Of a stretch of 47,086 nt of DNA, positions 26,037 to 35,164 are shown piece by piece. The position numbers were made by a program, and so were the translations under genes. The notes under the pieces were generated by a model, which made no database searches, was not told where the DNA came from, and worked only from the letters and a program-made list of their open reading frames with translations. The number at the start of each line of letters is the position of its first letter. Within the stretch, counting starts at the first letter, position 1. The DNA comes from Polyangiaceae bacterium (GTDB lineage Bacteria > Myxococcota_A > Polyangia > Polyangiales > Polyangiaceae), in contig JAICQQ010000043.1 in the NCBI GenBank assembly GCA_025937785.1, positions 1-47,086 on the forward strand. Direction: 5' to 3'.

Positions 26037-26630
26037 TCATTGGACGGTCGGTGCCTTGGCGACGACGACCATACAGGGGCGGACCAACCGGCCTCCCATC
26101 TTGTAACCCGATTGCACCTGATGCGCGACGCTGCCCGGAGCTACCTCGTCGGTCTCGAGCTGCTGAATCGCCTCGTGCACGGAAGGATCGAAGGCTTGCC
26201 CGCGAGCGTCGAGTTTTTCGACCCCGATCTTGGCGAGTGTGTCGACGAACTGCTTGATCACCAGCTCGATTCCGTCGACGAGCGCGCCCACTTCGGTGGC
26301 GCCCTTGGCGTGATCGGCAGCGCGTTCGAGATTGTCGAAGACGGGCAGCAGCTCTTTCAAGATTTCTTCGCGCCCGCGTTCGCCAGCTTCGCTCACCTCA
26401 CGCCGGCTGCGTTTGCGGAAGTTGTCGAAATCTGCAGCCGTGCGCAGCAGCTGATCGCGGGTGCGCTTGATTTCCTCGAGAGCCTCGGCGAGGGGATCAC
26501 GGGCCTCGGCCTCCACTCGTTCGGCACCGCCTTCTGCTTCCGCGTCTGCCGCGGCGGGGGTTCCCGCGTCTGGCTCTTCGGCTCGCTGAGTGGGGGAGTC
26601 TTCTTTGGGTTCGGTAACGTCTTCGGACAC
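26037..26630 (-). CDS. grpE: nucleotide exchange factor GrpE
   Basis: About 197 residues from the GTG at 26630. An acidic, Ala/Glu-rich N-terminal tail leads into the long dimerisation helix (EEIKRTRDQLLRTAADFDNFRKRSRREV) and the four-helix/beta-wing region (LLPVFDNLERAADHA, FDPSVHEAI, GGRLVRPCMVVVA), all typical of GrpE. It releases ADP from DnaK and so drives its cycle. Length is normal. It is followed by dnaK on the same strand. The longer frame to 26711 adds an atypical basic leader and is rejected. The preceding minus-strand gene ends 113 bp before the start. Confidence 0.94.
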   Translation of the reverse strand: MSEDVTEPKEDSPTQRAEEPDAGTPAAADAEAEGGAERVEAEARDPLAEALEEIKRTRDQLLRTAADFDNFRKRSRREVSEAGERGREEILKELLPVFDNLERAADHAKGATEVGALVDGIELVIKQFVDTLAKIGVEKLDARGQAFDPSVHEAIQQLETDEVAPGSVAHQVQSGYKMGGRLVRPCMVVVAKAPTVQ

Positions 26631-26743
26631 GACGGGCGCAGTATAACCACGGAAGGCCGCTTGCCAACTCGCGATCCGACGCCCCCGGAGATCCAGCGCG
26701 GGTTTGCGCAATTAGGTCTAAGAGAACCCGCGATTTCTGGAAT

Positions 26744-27877
26744 TCAGGGGGGCGCACCGGCGGCGCAAGGCGCCTGCCGCAGCGCGATCAGACGTCCTCC
26801 GCTCGAGCGGTCATCGTCCAGCGCCGGCAGCGGGCTTGGCGCGAACCAGGTATCGACGGACTCACGCAGGGCCCAGAACCCGACCCCCCGCGCCAGCTCC
26901 ACACGGGGCGGTCCAACCGGCTTCTGACGTCCGTAGCTGGTGAATTCCAACCAAAAGCAAGTGTCGGGACTCGCCGGGGCGTACAGGTGCTGCGCCCCCC
27001 CCACCAGCACGACCTCGCGCTCGAACAGCAAGCTGCCCTCCCGTGAGATTGCGCCGAGGCGGCGCGAACCGGCACCCAAGCGAAACTCACGCCCCGCCTC
27101 GGGGCTCTCGGCGCTGGTCCGTTCGACCTTGCCCAACACACGACCGTCGATGAGCAGTGTGAACTCCGAATCGGTGAGGTTCAACACCCGGAGCGTGGCC
27201 GTATTGAAGACGATGGAAGCAGGCAACGCGATGAGTGTCGTCAGCGGGCCAACCAGATACCACGAGCTGAAGCGCGGCAGCAGGGGTCGCTCGGGGACGA
27301 GGTCGAGCCGGTTGCTGCGGGCCGCACCGCGGGCGTAGCGGGCGTTCTCGCAATAGAGCCGCTCGGCCTTCCACCACCACACGGCTTCGCCGCGACAAGC
27401 GTGTCCGACGGCAGGCTGCCGCCGCCAGACGATCGCCAGCGCGATCGGTGCGCTAGCCAGGCCGAGCGCGGCGAAGATCAACCAACCCGCGCTCACGCTC
27501 GGCAGCACCACCGGCGTCGCCAGCGCCACGGTGACCCCGAGGATCAGCGAAGCGAGGCAGGCTGACAACGTCCGTGTGCGCGCCGCCGAAGCATGCCGCA
27601 AGCACTCTTCACAATAGTTCACGGACACGCTTTCGCCAGCACCCCCGCGCACCACGAGCGACTGTGCCGCGACTCCCAGGCAACACGCGCACGCGGCGGG
27701 CGCCAGGAACAACTCGGCGCTGGGCAACAGGAGCACGTGGGGCGACGCGCCGCCGCGCCAATCATCCTCGCGATCAGGCACGGCGGCCCCAACCTGACCT
27801 TCGCCGGAGCTTGCCGCTTGTGGGTGCGGCGTCGAAGCGCTAAAGCCAGACGCGGTCGACGCCACTGCCCAACCCAT
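26744..27877 (-). CDS. membrane protein with Cys-rich putative zinc site, unknown function
   Basis: Up to 377 residues from an ATG at 27877. A GTG at 27865 is also possible. The N-terminal region has CACCLG and, ~20 residues later, YCEECLRHA, a CxxC...CxxC arrangement suited to zinc. Two adjacent membrane spans (ACLASLILGVTVALATPVVL; IFAALGLASAPIALAIVW) follow, then a third (LVGPLTTLIALPASIVF). The C-terminal ~160 residues are soluble with beta strands (FTLLIDGRVLGKVERT, LFEREVVLVGGAQHLYAP, CFWLEFTSYG). No family is recognised. The layout suggests a sensor-like or envelope protein. If the ATG at 27877 is right, its start codon overlaps that of the divergent helicase gene. It may be co-transcribed with grpE downstream. 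Confidence 0.65.
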   Translation of the reverse strand: MGWAVASTASGFSASTPHPQAASSGEGQVGAAVPDREDDWRGGASPHVLLLPSAELFLAPAACACCLGVAAQSLVVRGGAGESVSVNYCEECLRHASAARTRTLSACLASLILGVTVALATPVVLPSVSAGWLIFAALGLASAPIALAIVWRRQPAVGHACRGEAVWWWKAERLYCENARYARGAARSNRLDLVPERPLLPRFSSWYLVGPLTTLIALPASIVFNTATLRVLNLTDSEFTLLIDGRVLGKVERTSAESPEAGREFRLGAGSRRLGAISREGSLLFEREVVLVGGAQHLYAPASPDTCFWLEFTSYGRQKPVGPPRVELARGVGFWALRESVDTWFAPSPLPALDDDRSSGGRLIALRQAPCAAGAPP

Positions 27878-30119
27878 GGACGAACTGAACCAGCCCCAAG
27901 CCGAAGCGGTAGCCCACACGAACGGGCCGCTGCTCATCTTCGCGGGGGCAGGCAGCGGTAAGACCCGAACCATCACCTATCGCATCGCCAATCTGCTGGC
28001 CACGCACCATGTGGCACCTTATCGCATTTTGGCGGTCACGTTCACCAATAAAGCCGCCGGCGAAATGCGCGCACGGCTGGTCAAGCTGGCGGGGGAGGAC
28101 ATCGTTCGGGATCTGTGGGTCGGTACGTTCCATTCGATCTGCGCACGCCTGCTGCGGCGCCATGCCGTGGACGCGGGCCTCTCGCCGAACTTCGTGATTT
28201 ACGACGACGCCGATCAGAAAGCGGTGATGAGCCGCATTCTGAAGGAGCAGGCGATCGACGAGAAGATGTATCCACCGCGCTTCGTGCTCTCGAAGATCCA
28301 CAAAGAGAAGCAAGAGGCGAAGGGCCCCGGCGAATCGGGTCGAGAACGTGGGTTCGACCCCACCTTGCAAATGCTGTACGAGGTGTACGAGCGCGCGTTG
28401 TCGCTCGCGAACGCCGTCGATTTCGAAGACCTGTTGCTCAAGGCCATGCGCCTCAGCGAAGATCCGAAGAGCGGCGCCGCCCGGCTCTTGCGCGAACGCT
28501 TCGAACACGTGCTGGTCGACGAGTTCCAGGACACCAATCAGGTGCAGTATCGCTTGGTTCGGGCGCTGAGCGCTCGCACGCGGAACCTGTGCGTCGTGGG
28601 CGACGACGACCAATCGATCTATCGCTGGCGCGGCGCCGACGTGCGCATCATCCGGGGTTTCCAGACGGACTTCTCGGACGCAAAGGTAGTCAAGCTGGAG
28701 CAGAACTATCGTTCGACGGCCAACATCGTCGCAGCCGCGCTGGGGGTCATCGAGCCGGCGCTGCAGCGCGAGCCGAAAGAGCTCTGGACGGCAGAAGGAC
28801 CGGGCGCGAAGGTCACCGTGCGCTACGGGCAAGACGAACGCGACGAGGCGGCCTGGGTCGCCAGCGCGATTCAGCGGGCCAGGAACGAGGGCGTCGACTT
28901 GAAAGAGTTCGCGGTATTCTACCGCGTGCACGCGCAGTCACGCGTGCTCGAGGAAGCGCTGCGCGCGCGCTCCGTGCCGTATCAGATCATCGGAGGCATG
29001 AAGTTCTTCGAGCGCGCCGAGGTCAAGGACGTGCTCTGCTATTTGCGGCTGCTCGACAACCCCGCTTCCGACGCCGACTTGCTTCGGATCATCAACGTGC
29101 CCACGCGTGGCATCGGCGGAAAAACCGTCGAAAAGGTGCTCGAGACGGCGCAAGAGTCCACGCTCAGCGCCTACGACGCCGTCGAAGCCTGCCTCACCCG
29201 CGGCGAACTCGGATCGGCTGCGCAAAAGAAGCTGGCGGCGTTTCGCGACCTGATCGAAGAGCTCCGCGCGCTCAAGGAGCAACTCCGCCCGAGCGAGCTG
29301 GCGGACCGCGTGCTCGAGCTGACACAGTACCGCGAAGTTCTGCGTAACGCCGATACCGCCGAATCCGACGCCCGCCTCGAGAACCTGGAAGAACTCGTCG
29401 GGTCGCTGCAAGAGTACGAACAGGACGCGGCAGCCGTGGGTGAAGAGGCAACGCTCAGCGGCTACCTCGAGCGCGTTTCGCTGGTCGCGGCCGTCGATAC
29501 CATGCGCGACGTCCCCAGCGTGTCGCTGATGACGGTTCACAGCGCGAAGGGGCTCGAGTTCGACACGGTCTGGCTCACGGGTATGGAAGAAGAGGTGTTC
29601 CCTTACAAAGGGCTCGACGCGTCCGAACCCGAGGAACTCGACGAAGAGCGCCGCCTCGCCTACGTCGCCGTGACGCGTGCCCGCCAAAAGCTGAACATCA
29701 GCCATGTGGGGATCCGCAATCTGTTCGGCCAAACCCGTTACCTCGCCGCCAGCCGCTTCCTCGCCGATCTGCCGGAAGCAGTCATCGAACGTCAAGGAGG
29801 CTTCTCGCCGCGCCCGCGGCTCGGCAGCTTCAACCCCGCCTACCCGCCGTCGCGGCCGCCACCTGCGTCACGCTATCCCTCGGGTCGTCCAGGCGCCCTG
29901 CGCCAGCCGGGTGAGCGCTTCGTCGACGCCGACGCTTTCGACGACGTGCCTTCCGAAGAGGGCGGCGTGCGCCTGCGGCCCGGCATGAAGGTGAGCCACA
30001 AGCGCTTCGGACGGGGCATCGTCGAGCAGGTCGAACCGGGGGACAACCCCAAAGTCACCGCGCGCTTCCCGCGCTTCGGCACCAAACAAATCCTCGCCGA
30101 GTTTCTCCAGCCCGGCTGA
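27876..30119 (+). CDS. pcrA: UvrD/PcrA-type superfamily 1 DNA helicase
   Basis: 747 residues, the normal size for UvrD/PcrA 3'-5' helicases that act in nucleotide excision repair and in removing RecA or stalled complexes. Visible motifs: Q motif (LNQPQAEAV), motif I GAGSGKT (24-30), motif Ia (AVTFTNKAAGEM), II DEFQD (215-219), III GDDDQSIYRWRGA (242-254), IV (QNYRST), V (MTVHSAKGLEFDTVWLTGM) and VI (ERRLAYVAVTRAR). The C-terminal domain KVSHKRFGRGIVEQVE...LAEFL is the Tudor-like RNA-polymerase-contacting region of PcrA. Whether it is uvrD or pcrA by name cannot be decided from sequence. A small TPR gene follows after 33 bp. Confidence 0.95.
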   Translation: MDELNQPQAEAVAHTNGPLLIFAGAGSGKTRTITYRIANLLATHHVAPYRILAVTFTNKAAGEMRARLVKLAGEDIVRDLWVGTFHSICARLLRRHAVDAGLSPNFVIYDDADQKAVMSRILKEQAIDEKMYPPRFVLSKIHKEKQEAKGPGESGRERGFDPTLQMLYEVYERALSLANAVDFEDLLLKAMRLSEDPKSGAARLLRERFEHVLVDEFQDTNQVQYRLVRALSARTRNLCVVGDDDQSIYRWRGADVRIIRGFQTDFSDAKVVKLEQNYRSTANIVAAALGVIEPALQREPKELWTAEGPGAKVTVRYGQDERDEAAWVASAIQRARNEGVDLKEFAVFYRVHAQSRVLEEALRARSVPYQIIGGMKFFERAEVKDVLCYLRLLDNPASDADLLRIINVPTRGIGGKTVEKVLETAQESTLSAYDAVEACLTRGELGSAAQKKLAAFRDLIEELRALKEQLRPSELADRVLELTQYREVLRNADTAESDARLENLEELVGSLQEYEQDAAAVGEEATLSGYLERVSLVAAVDTMRDVPSVSLMTVHSAKGLEFDTVWLTGMEEEVFPYKGLDASEPEELDEERRLAYVAVTRARQKLNISHVGIRNLFGQTRYLAASRFLADLPEAVIERQGGFSPRPRLGSFNPAYPPSRPPPASRYPSGRPGALRQPGERFVDADAFDDVPSEEGGVRLRPGMKVSHKRFGRGIVEQVEPGDNPKVTARFPRFGTKQILAEFLQPG

Positions 30120-30152
30120 CACCGCCGGGCGACTGGCCCCCGAAAGCACTCC

Positions 30153-30461
30153 ATGAACAAGCGTCTAGAAATGCTCGAAAAGCTCACCAGTTCGGGTCAG
30201 GCCGAAGCCTTTGCCTGGTACGGCCTTGCGATGGAATACCGAAAGCTGGGGCGCGTGGACGAAGCGCTCGCCACTTTCCGAACCCTGCGCAGCAACGACC
30301 CCGAGTACATCGCCATGTATCTGATGGCAGGTCAGATGCTCCTCGAAAGCAGTCGCGCTGCCGACGCGCGCGAGTGGCTCGAACAAGGCATCACCATCGC
30401 CCAGAAACGCGGCGACTTCAAAGCGCTCGGCGAGCTGGAAGACGCCCTGTCGAACTGTTGA
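30153..30461 (+). CDS. small tetratricopeptide-repeat protein
   Basis: 102 residues with two to three TPR-like helix pairs (AFAWYGLAMEYRKLGRVDEALATFRTLRSNDPEYIAMYLMAGQMLLESSRAADAREWLEQGI). No signal peptide. Such small TPR proteins mediate protein contacts. Placement 33 bp after the helicase gene suggests co-transcription, but a functional link is not shown. The ATG at 30153 gives a natural N-terminus MNKRLEMLEKL. Confidence 0.85.
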   Translation: MNKRLEMLEKLTSSGQAEAFAWYGLAMEYRKLGRVDEALATFRTLRSNDPEYIAMYLMAGQMLLESSRAADAREWLEQGITIAQKRGDFKALGELEDALSNC

Positions 30462-30581
30462 TCCCTCAATCGTCTCGGGCGATCCGGTAGAAGGTCCATC
30501 GCTCGAGCCACCGCTGCGCCGAGTGCAACACCCGCCAGAACGGCAATTGGCCGGGTCGAGCAAGCCACGGGCCCGTGCTCA

Positions 30582-33500
30582 CTATGGCTCGATACGTTCG
30601 CTCGGGCGTTGCTCCGCGAGCACATCGGCGACGGGGATGCGATTGACGAACATCGCACGGAACTGACGATCCCGGATGCCCTCGAGCAGGGCGCTCGCGT
30701 ATCTGCCGGCGCGCGTACGCATTTCGTCCGCTTGGGGAGAGCCCGCGCGCCGCAAGGCTTCGCAGCACAAAGACCGCGTTTGCAGCCCGTATTCCGAGCC
30801 TTGCAGGGTTTCGATCGCGCCCATGGCAGTGGTCGCGAGCAAGATGCCCGTGTGCACTTCACCCACTTCGACGCGCGCCACCGCCTCCACCGCCATGGCG
30901 TAAAAGTGGAAGGCCACGTAAGCCTGAGCTTCCGCGGCCTGCCGCGCCTCGAACGCCTTCATCACCGCGGTACCAGAGTCACCCGCGATGCGCGAGAGGA
31001 CCGCACGCAGAATCTTTTCGTGAATGGAATCGTAAGCGCTGCCCGTCACCTGCGTCAGGGCCCCGGCGTCACCGACGAGCACCGCCGCGCCCGTGCTGTC
31101 TCCGGCTTCGATCAGCACTTCGGCGGTCGCCAGCAACGTGTCGGCGCGCGAATCTTGATCGCCGTAACGCTCGTGCGCCTCGCGCGCGCGCTTCAGGTAA
31201 GCGAGCCCGCGTTCGAGATCGCCCAGCCCGGCGTAGCACTGGCCGATGTTGCTCAAGGTCCTGGCGATCTGAAAGCGGCCGCCGATCGCCAGATCGATCT
31301 GAATCGAGTCGAGCGCCAAGGCGACGCCGTCCTCGAACTTGCCGAGCACGTACATCGCGAAAGCAAGCGAGCTCTTCGCCTGAGCTTCCAGCCGGCGCGC
31401 ACCCACCTTCTTGAAGACGGCGATCGCCTCGGCGTGGGCCTGCACCGATTCGTGCACGCGTCCCATGCGGCGCAACAGCGTCCCGCGCGAGCGCAGCACT
31501 TCCGCTCGCAGCCGCACGCTGACGTCACCGCCGGAGGCGGTGTTCAGCGCGCGGTCCACGGCGGCGAGCGCCCCTTGCATATCCCCGAGATCACGAAGAA
31601 TTTCTGAGGTCAACGCCTGGGCCTCCACAGCAATGTAGGAGGCCTCGGCGGAAGCGGACACGCGCTCGGCGCGCTGCGCGGAGCTCAACGCGCGCGCCAG
31701 GTGCCCCGCGTCGAACTCGAAGCGCGCAGTACCCAAGAGCGCCGTGGCGACCCAGAAGGGCTTCTGGCTTTGCTTCGCCAGCTGCCTGAGCGCCCTCAGG
31801 TGTTTGCGGCGCTCGCGCCAGCGGCCGCGGTTGCGACAGATGGCCTCCATCGCTTCGTGCGCCTCGAGCAGTCGCAGGTCGTCGTCGTCGAGCAGCGCGA
31901 TCGCGCGCCGGTAACAGCGCGTGGCGAGTCGCGTCTGATAGTTCGCGCGGGCCGCCTGTGCAGCTTCGAGATACAGCTTGGCAGCTTCGGGCCGGCGATC
32001 GCCGCGGGCTAGATGCCGCGCCACCACCGCCGCAGTCAGCCCCTTGCCGAGCGGTGTCTTCGCCAGGTACACCCCGAGCGCAGCGTGCATCTTCGCGCGC
32101 TGTTCACGCCCTAGCAGCCGATACGCCACGTCACGCGTCAAGGGATGACGCACGTCGACGATCTGCTCGTTGTAGTCGCACAGGCCGCGCGCGCACAGGC
32201 GCGCCACGGCCTCCGCGCTCTGCTCGCCGTTCAGCACGGTGAGATCGGTGTCGCTGAGTGGACCGCCGGCAACCGAAAGCCAATCGATGACCGCTTGCTC
32301 TGCGTCGGGCAATTCGCTGAGCCGGTCGGCGATGAGCTGCTCGAGCGTCGACGGCAGCCCGTCCGCCGCTTCGTCGGGGCGCTCGACGCGCACGAGCTCG
32401 TGCGAATTGCCCGCACCTTCGCGAATTTCGAGCAGGCCGCGTTCGAGCAACGCATCCACCATCTCTAGCAAGAAGAATGGGTTACCTGCGGCGCGCGGCA
32501 GCAAGTCCGAGCAGACCTGAGCCACGCTGGCCCCGACGCCCAAGCGCGCCTGCAACAGCCGGATCTGGTTGTCGCTGGAAAGCCCCTTGATCTCGATGCG
32601 CACCAAGCCGCGCACGTATGGGTCGACGCGTTCTTCCGGGCGCGTCACCAGGATCGTGAACAGCGGAAGCGTCCCGAAGTTCCGCACCAGCTCGCTGATC
32701 AGCTCCAAGCTGGCCCGGTCGCACCATTGCAACCCGTCCACCAGCACCACCAGCGGCGCTTGCGACGCTGCGCGCGCGAAGAAACGCGAAAGGCCGGTGG
32801 TGATGAGGTAGCGATTGTGAACGTCGTCGGCCTCGCTCATCACGGACGCGACTCGACCGGTCGAGAGCTCGGCGAGCCGGTTGACGATCTCGGCGCCGTC
32901 GCGTTCGGTCGCGGATGCGTCGAGCGCGTCGGCGATGCGCTGGCGCGCGATGTCGAGCGCTTGACCGGGCTTGGTGCCCGTCAACTCGCGCACGAACTCG
33001 TTGATGGTCGCCAGCGGGACCTCGCTCTTGGCGGGCGAGCACTCGACCCTGAGGATGCGCGCGTCCGGCGGCAGCTCACTCAGGAACGACGAAACCAGCG
33101 CCGTTTTCCCGATGCCCATTTCGCCCGAGACGACACGCGCCGTGGCCTGCCCCTGCACCGCGCCGGCTCCGACGACGCTGTAGTAGCCAGCGTGCAAATC
33201 CGCGAGCTCGGCGTCACGACCGATCAGATCGGTGGGCGCGAGCGCCATTTCTTGCAGCTTTTCTTCGCGGGTGAGCGGGCGCAGCAGCGAGTAGATGCGC
33301 ATGTTGCGGGGCAGCGCGCGCCGCTCGGCGTCGGGGATATCGATGGTGGGAGCGTCGCCCCAGAGGAAATCCTTGCGCACGAGCCGGTACAGGCCACCGG
33401 CGACCAAACTCACACCCGCCCCTGCCTCACGGCTGAGCAGCTCCGCCAGGTAAAACGCCGGCGGGCGTAGGGTGTGATGGATCAGGTTGCCCGCCTTGTC

Positions 33501-34949
33501 GCGTTCACCCACGGCGATGCCGCGCACGATCCCGATACCGACGCGCAGCTTGACGGGCAAGTCGCCGCTCGCTGCAGATATGACTTCGTGCACGTCCACC
33601 GCGAACCAGACAGAGTCGGCAGCCGCGCGCGCAGGGTTGGCGCTGAGCCCGACCACGACGCGCGCGCACGCCATCTGTGCCGCCAGATCGCCAGGCGCTG
33701 CTTGCTGCCACGACAAACGCGCGTTGCGCTTGAACGCGATTTCTTCGATGGTCGACCGCAGCTGATCGAGGGCTTGCACGGCGGCCCCGCGACCCGCAGC
33801 ATCGATCAGAGCGTCCAGGCCGTGGAACGCCAGCTGGATCACGGCGACGTGGCGCACCTCTTTCCCGGCGCTGCGCCCCCGCGCGACGTGGTGCCCCTGC
33901 CCGACCCCCGTGTCTTCACCCGTCCCGATCGTGGGACCGAGCACGGACTCCGAGCCTTGGCTGCTACCGTGCTGAGATCCATGACCGCTCGTCATCGCGT
34001 CGAGCGGGACGCGTTCGGCCCCGACGAACTCCGCGATGACGTTCTCGAGGACGTGCGAGTCGACCACCTCTTGTTTGTGGAACAAGGCCCGCGTCACGGC
34101 GGTAGCCAGATCGCGCGCCGTCTGAAAGCGAGCTTCCGGGTCGCGCTCGAGCGCCCGCATCACGATCGCCTCGAGATCGCCCGGCACACCGCGCGCGAAG
34201 GTGCTGGGCGGTTCGACCTGGCCGCTGCGCACCGCCGAGAGCAGCTCCTTCTCGTCCTCCAGCGTGTGCAACGGGCGCCCGGCGAGCAGCTCGTGAAATA
34301 CCACGCCGAGCGAATAGATGTCGGTGCGGCGATCGACGCGTTCGCCGCGGGCCTGCTCCGGCGACATGAAAGCCGTCTTACCCTTCAGCACGCCAGGCTC
34401 TTCGCGGAACAGGTTCGCCGACGCGATACCGAAGTCGGCGATCTTGACGCCGCCTTCATAGCTCAGCAGGATGTTTTGCGGCGATACGTCGCGGTGCACG
34501 ATGTCGAGTGGTGTGCCGCCTTCGTCTTTGCGCTCGTGCGCGTAGTGCAGCCCCTTCGCGACCTCACCCACGATGTAGGCCGCGACATATGGCGGCAAGC
34601 GGGCCTCCTTGGCGCGCGCCGCGCGGCTCAAGCGCCTGAGGTCGGGCCCCTCGACGTACTCCATACTGAGCAGTTGCCCCTCGTCACCGTAATCCTGGAA
34701 CTCGTAGACCTGGACGATGTTGGGGTGATTCAGCCGCGTCGCCAGCTGCGCTTCCTCCGCGAACATGGCGCGAAAGCGTCGCGAGGAGCCGTGCGAGGGT
34801 AACACGCGTTTGACGACCAGCACCTTGTAGGTGCCTTCTGCTCCGCGCTTCTTGGCGAGGAACACCTCTGCCATACCGCCAACCCCCAACCGCCGAATGA
34901 TCTCGAATTCGGCGAGGCGCGTAGGTGTGTCGCGAACGTCGGGGTTCAT
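30582..34949 (-). CDS. Ser/Thr protein kinase with cyclase-like, AAA ATPase and TPR domains
   Basis: 1455 residues. The kinase domain (about 15-290) is intact: LGVGGMAEVF (21-30), Lys47, HRD (152-154), Asn159, DFG (172-174), SPE (196-198). After a low-complexity linker, residues ~365-560 resemble a class III nucleotide-cyclase domain (VAVIQLAFHG, then LRVGIGIVRGIAVGE) but lack the metal Asp of the first strand, so it is probably not catalytic. A STAND/AAA-type ATPase follows, with LIGRDAEL and Walker A GEMGIGKT (609-616). Residues ~1000-1440 are TPR-like (ALSSAQRAERV, LGKFEDGVALALDS, YAGLGDLERGLAYLKRAREAHERYGD). No membrane span. It is likely a cytoplasmic signal-integrating kinase. This domain order is common in Myxococcota. 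Its architecture parallels the pseudokinase protein at 20504, suggesting distant paralogy. Confidence 0.92.
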   Translation of the reverse strand: MNPDVRDTPTRLAEFEIIRRLGVGGMAEVFLAKKRGAEGTYKVLVVKRVLPSHGSSRRFRAMFAEEAQLATRLNHPNIVQVYEFQDYGDEGQLLSMEYVEGPDLRRLSRAARAKEARLPPYVAAYIVGEVAKGLHYAHERKDEGGTPLDIVHRDVSPQNILLSYEGGVKIADFGIASANLFREEPGVLKGKTAFMSPEQARGERVDRRTDIYSLGVVFHELLAGRPLHTLEDEKELLSAVRSGQVEPPSTFARGVPGDLEAIVMRALERDPEARFQTARDLATAVTRALFHKQEVVDSHVLENVIAEFVGAERVPLDAMTSGHGSQHGSSQGSESVLGPTIGTGEDTGVGQGHHVARGRSAGKEVRHVAVIQLAFHGLDALIDAAGRGAAVQALDQLRSTIEEIAFKRNARLSWQQAAPGDLAAQMACARVVVGLSANPARAAADSVWFAVDVHEVISAASGDLPVKLRVGIGIVRGIAVGERDKAGNLIHHTLRPPAFYLAELLSREAGAGVSLVAGGLYRLVRKDFLWGDAPTIDIPDAERRALPRNMRIYSLLRPLTREEKLQEMALAPTDLIGRDAELADLHAGYYSVVGAGAVQGQATARVVSGEMGIGKTALVSSFLSELPPDARILRVECSPAKSEVPLATINEFVRELTGTKPGQALDIARQRIADALDASATERDGAEIVNRLAELSTGRVASVMSEADDVHNRYLITTGLSRFFARAASQAPLVVLVDGLQWCDRASLELISELVRNFGTLPLFTILVTRPEERVDPYVRGLVRIEIKGLSSDNQIRLLQARLGVGASVAQVCSDLLPRAAGNPFFLLEMVDALLERGLLEIREGAGNSHELVRVERPDEAADGLPSTLEQLIADRLSELPDAEQAVIDWLSVAGGPLSDTDLTVLNGEQSAEAVARLCARGLCDYNEQIVDVRHPLTRDVAYRLLGREQRAKMHAALGVYLAKTPLGKGLTAAVVARHLARGDRRPEAAKLYLEAAQAARANYQTRLATRCYRRAIALLDDDDLRLLEAHEAMEAICRNRGRWRERRKHLRALRQLAKQSQKPFWVATALLGTARFEFDAGHLARALSSAQRAERVSASAEASYIAVEAQALTSEILRDLGDMQGALAAVDRALNTASGGDVSVRLRAEVLRSRGTLLRRMGRVHESVQAHAEAIAVFKKVGARRLEAQAKSSLAFAMYVLGKFEDGVALALDSIQIDLAIGGRFQIARTLSNIGQCYAGLGDLERGLAYLKRAREAHERYGDQDSRADTLLATAEVLIEAGDSTGAAVLVGDAGALTQVTGSAYDSIHEKILRAVLSRIAGDSGTAVMKAFEARQAAEAQAYVAFHFYAMAVEAVARVEVGEVHTGILLATTAMGAIETLQGSEYGLQTRSLCCEALRRAGSPQADEMRTRAGRYASALLEGIRDRQFRAMFVNRIPVADVLAEQRPSERIEP

Positions 34950-35164
34950 GCCTGATTAGCCATCCGAAAGTTACCAGAGGTCCAGGCCCTCGGTCCTAAG
35001 AACTGCGCAGTGGGTGACAACTTGCGGCAAAAATATGCTCTGTTACTGGATCCAGTCGCCCAAAAACTTGGACTCACGCCCAGGGCCCCGCGTGCTAACG
35101 TCCGGCCGCTCATGCTGGGGACGCGGAAGTTCTCCAAGCCCCAAACATCTCACGGAGACGAGTA

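Noticed and set aside
25775..26750. CIRCE operator (TTAGCACTC-N9-GAGTGCTAA) upstream of grpE or dnaK
   Set aside because: No matching inverted repeat was found, so HrcA control is not supported.
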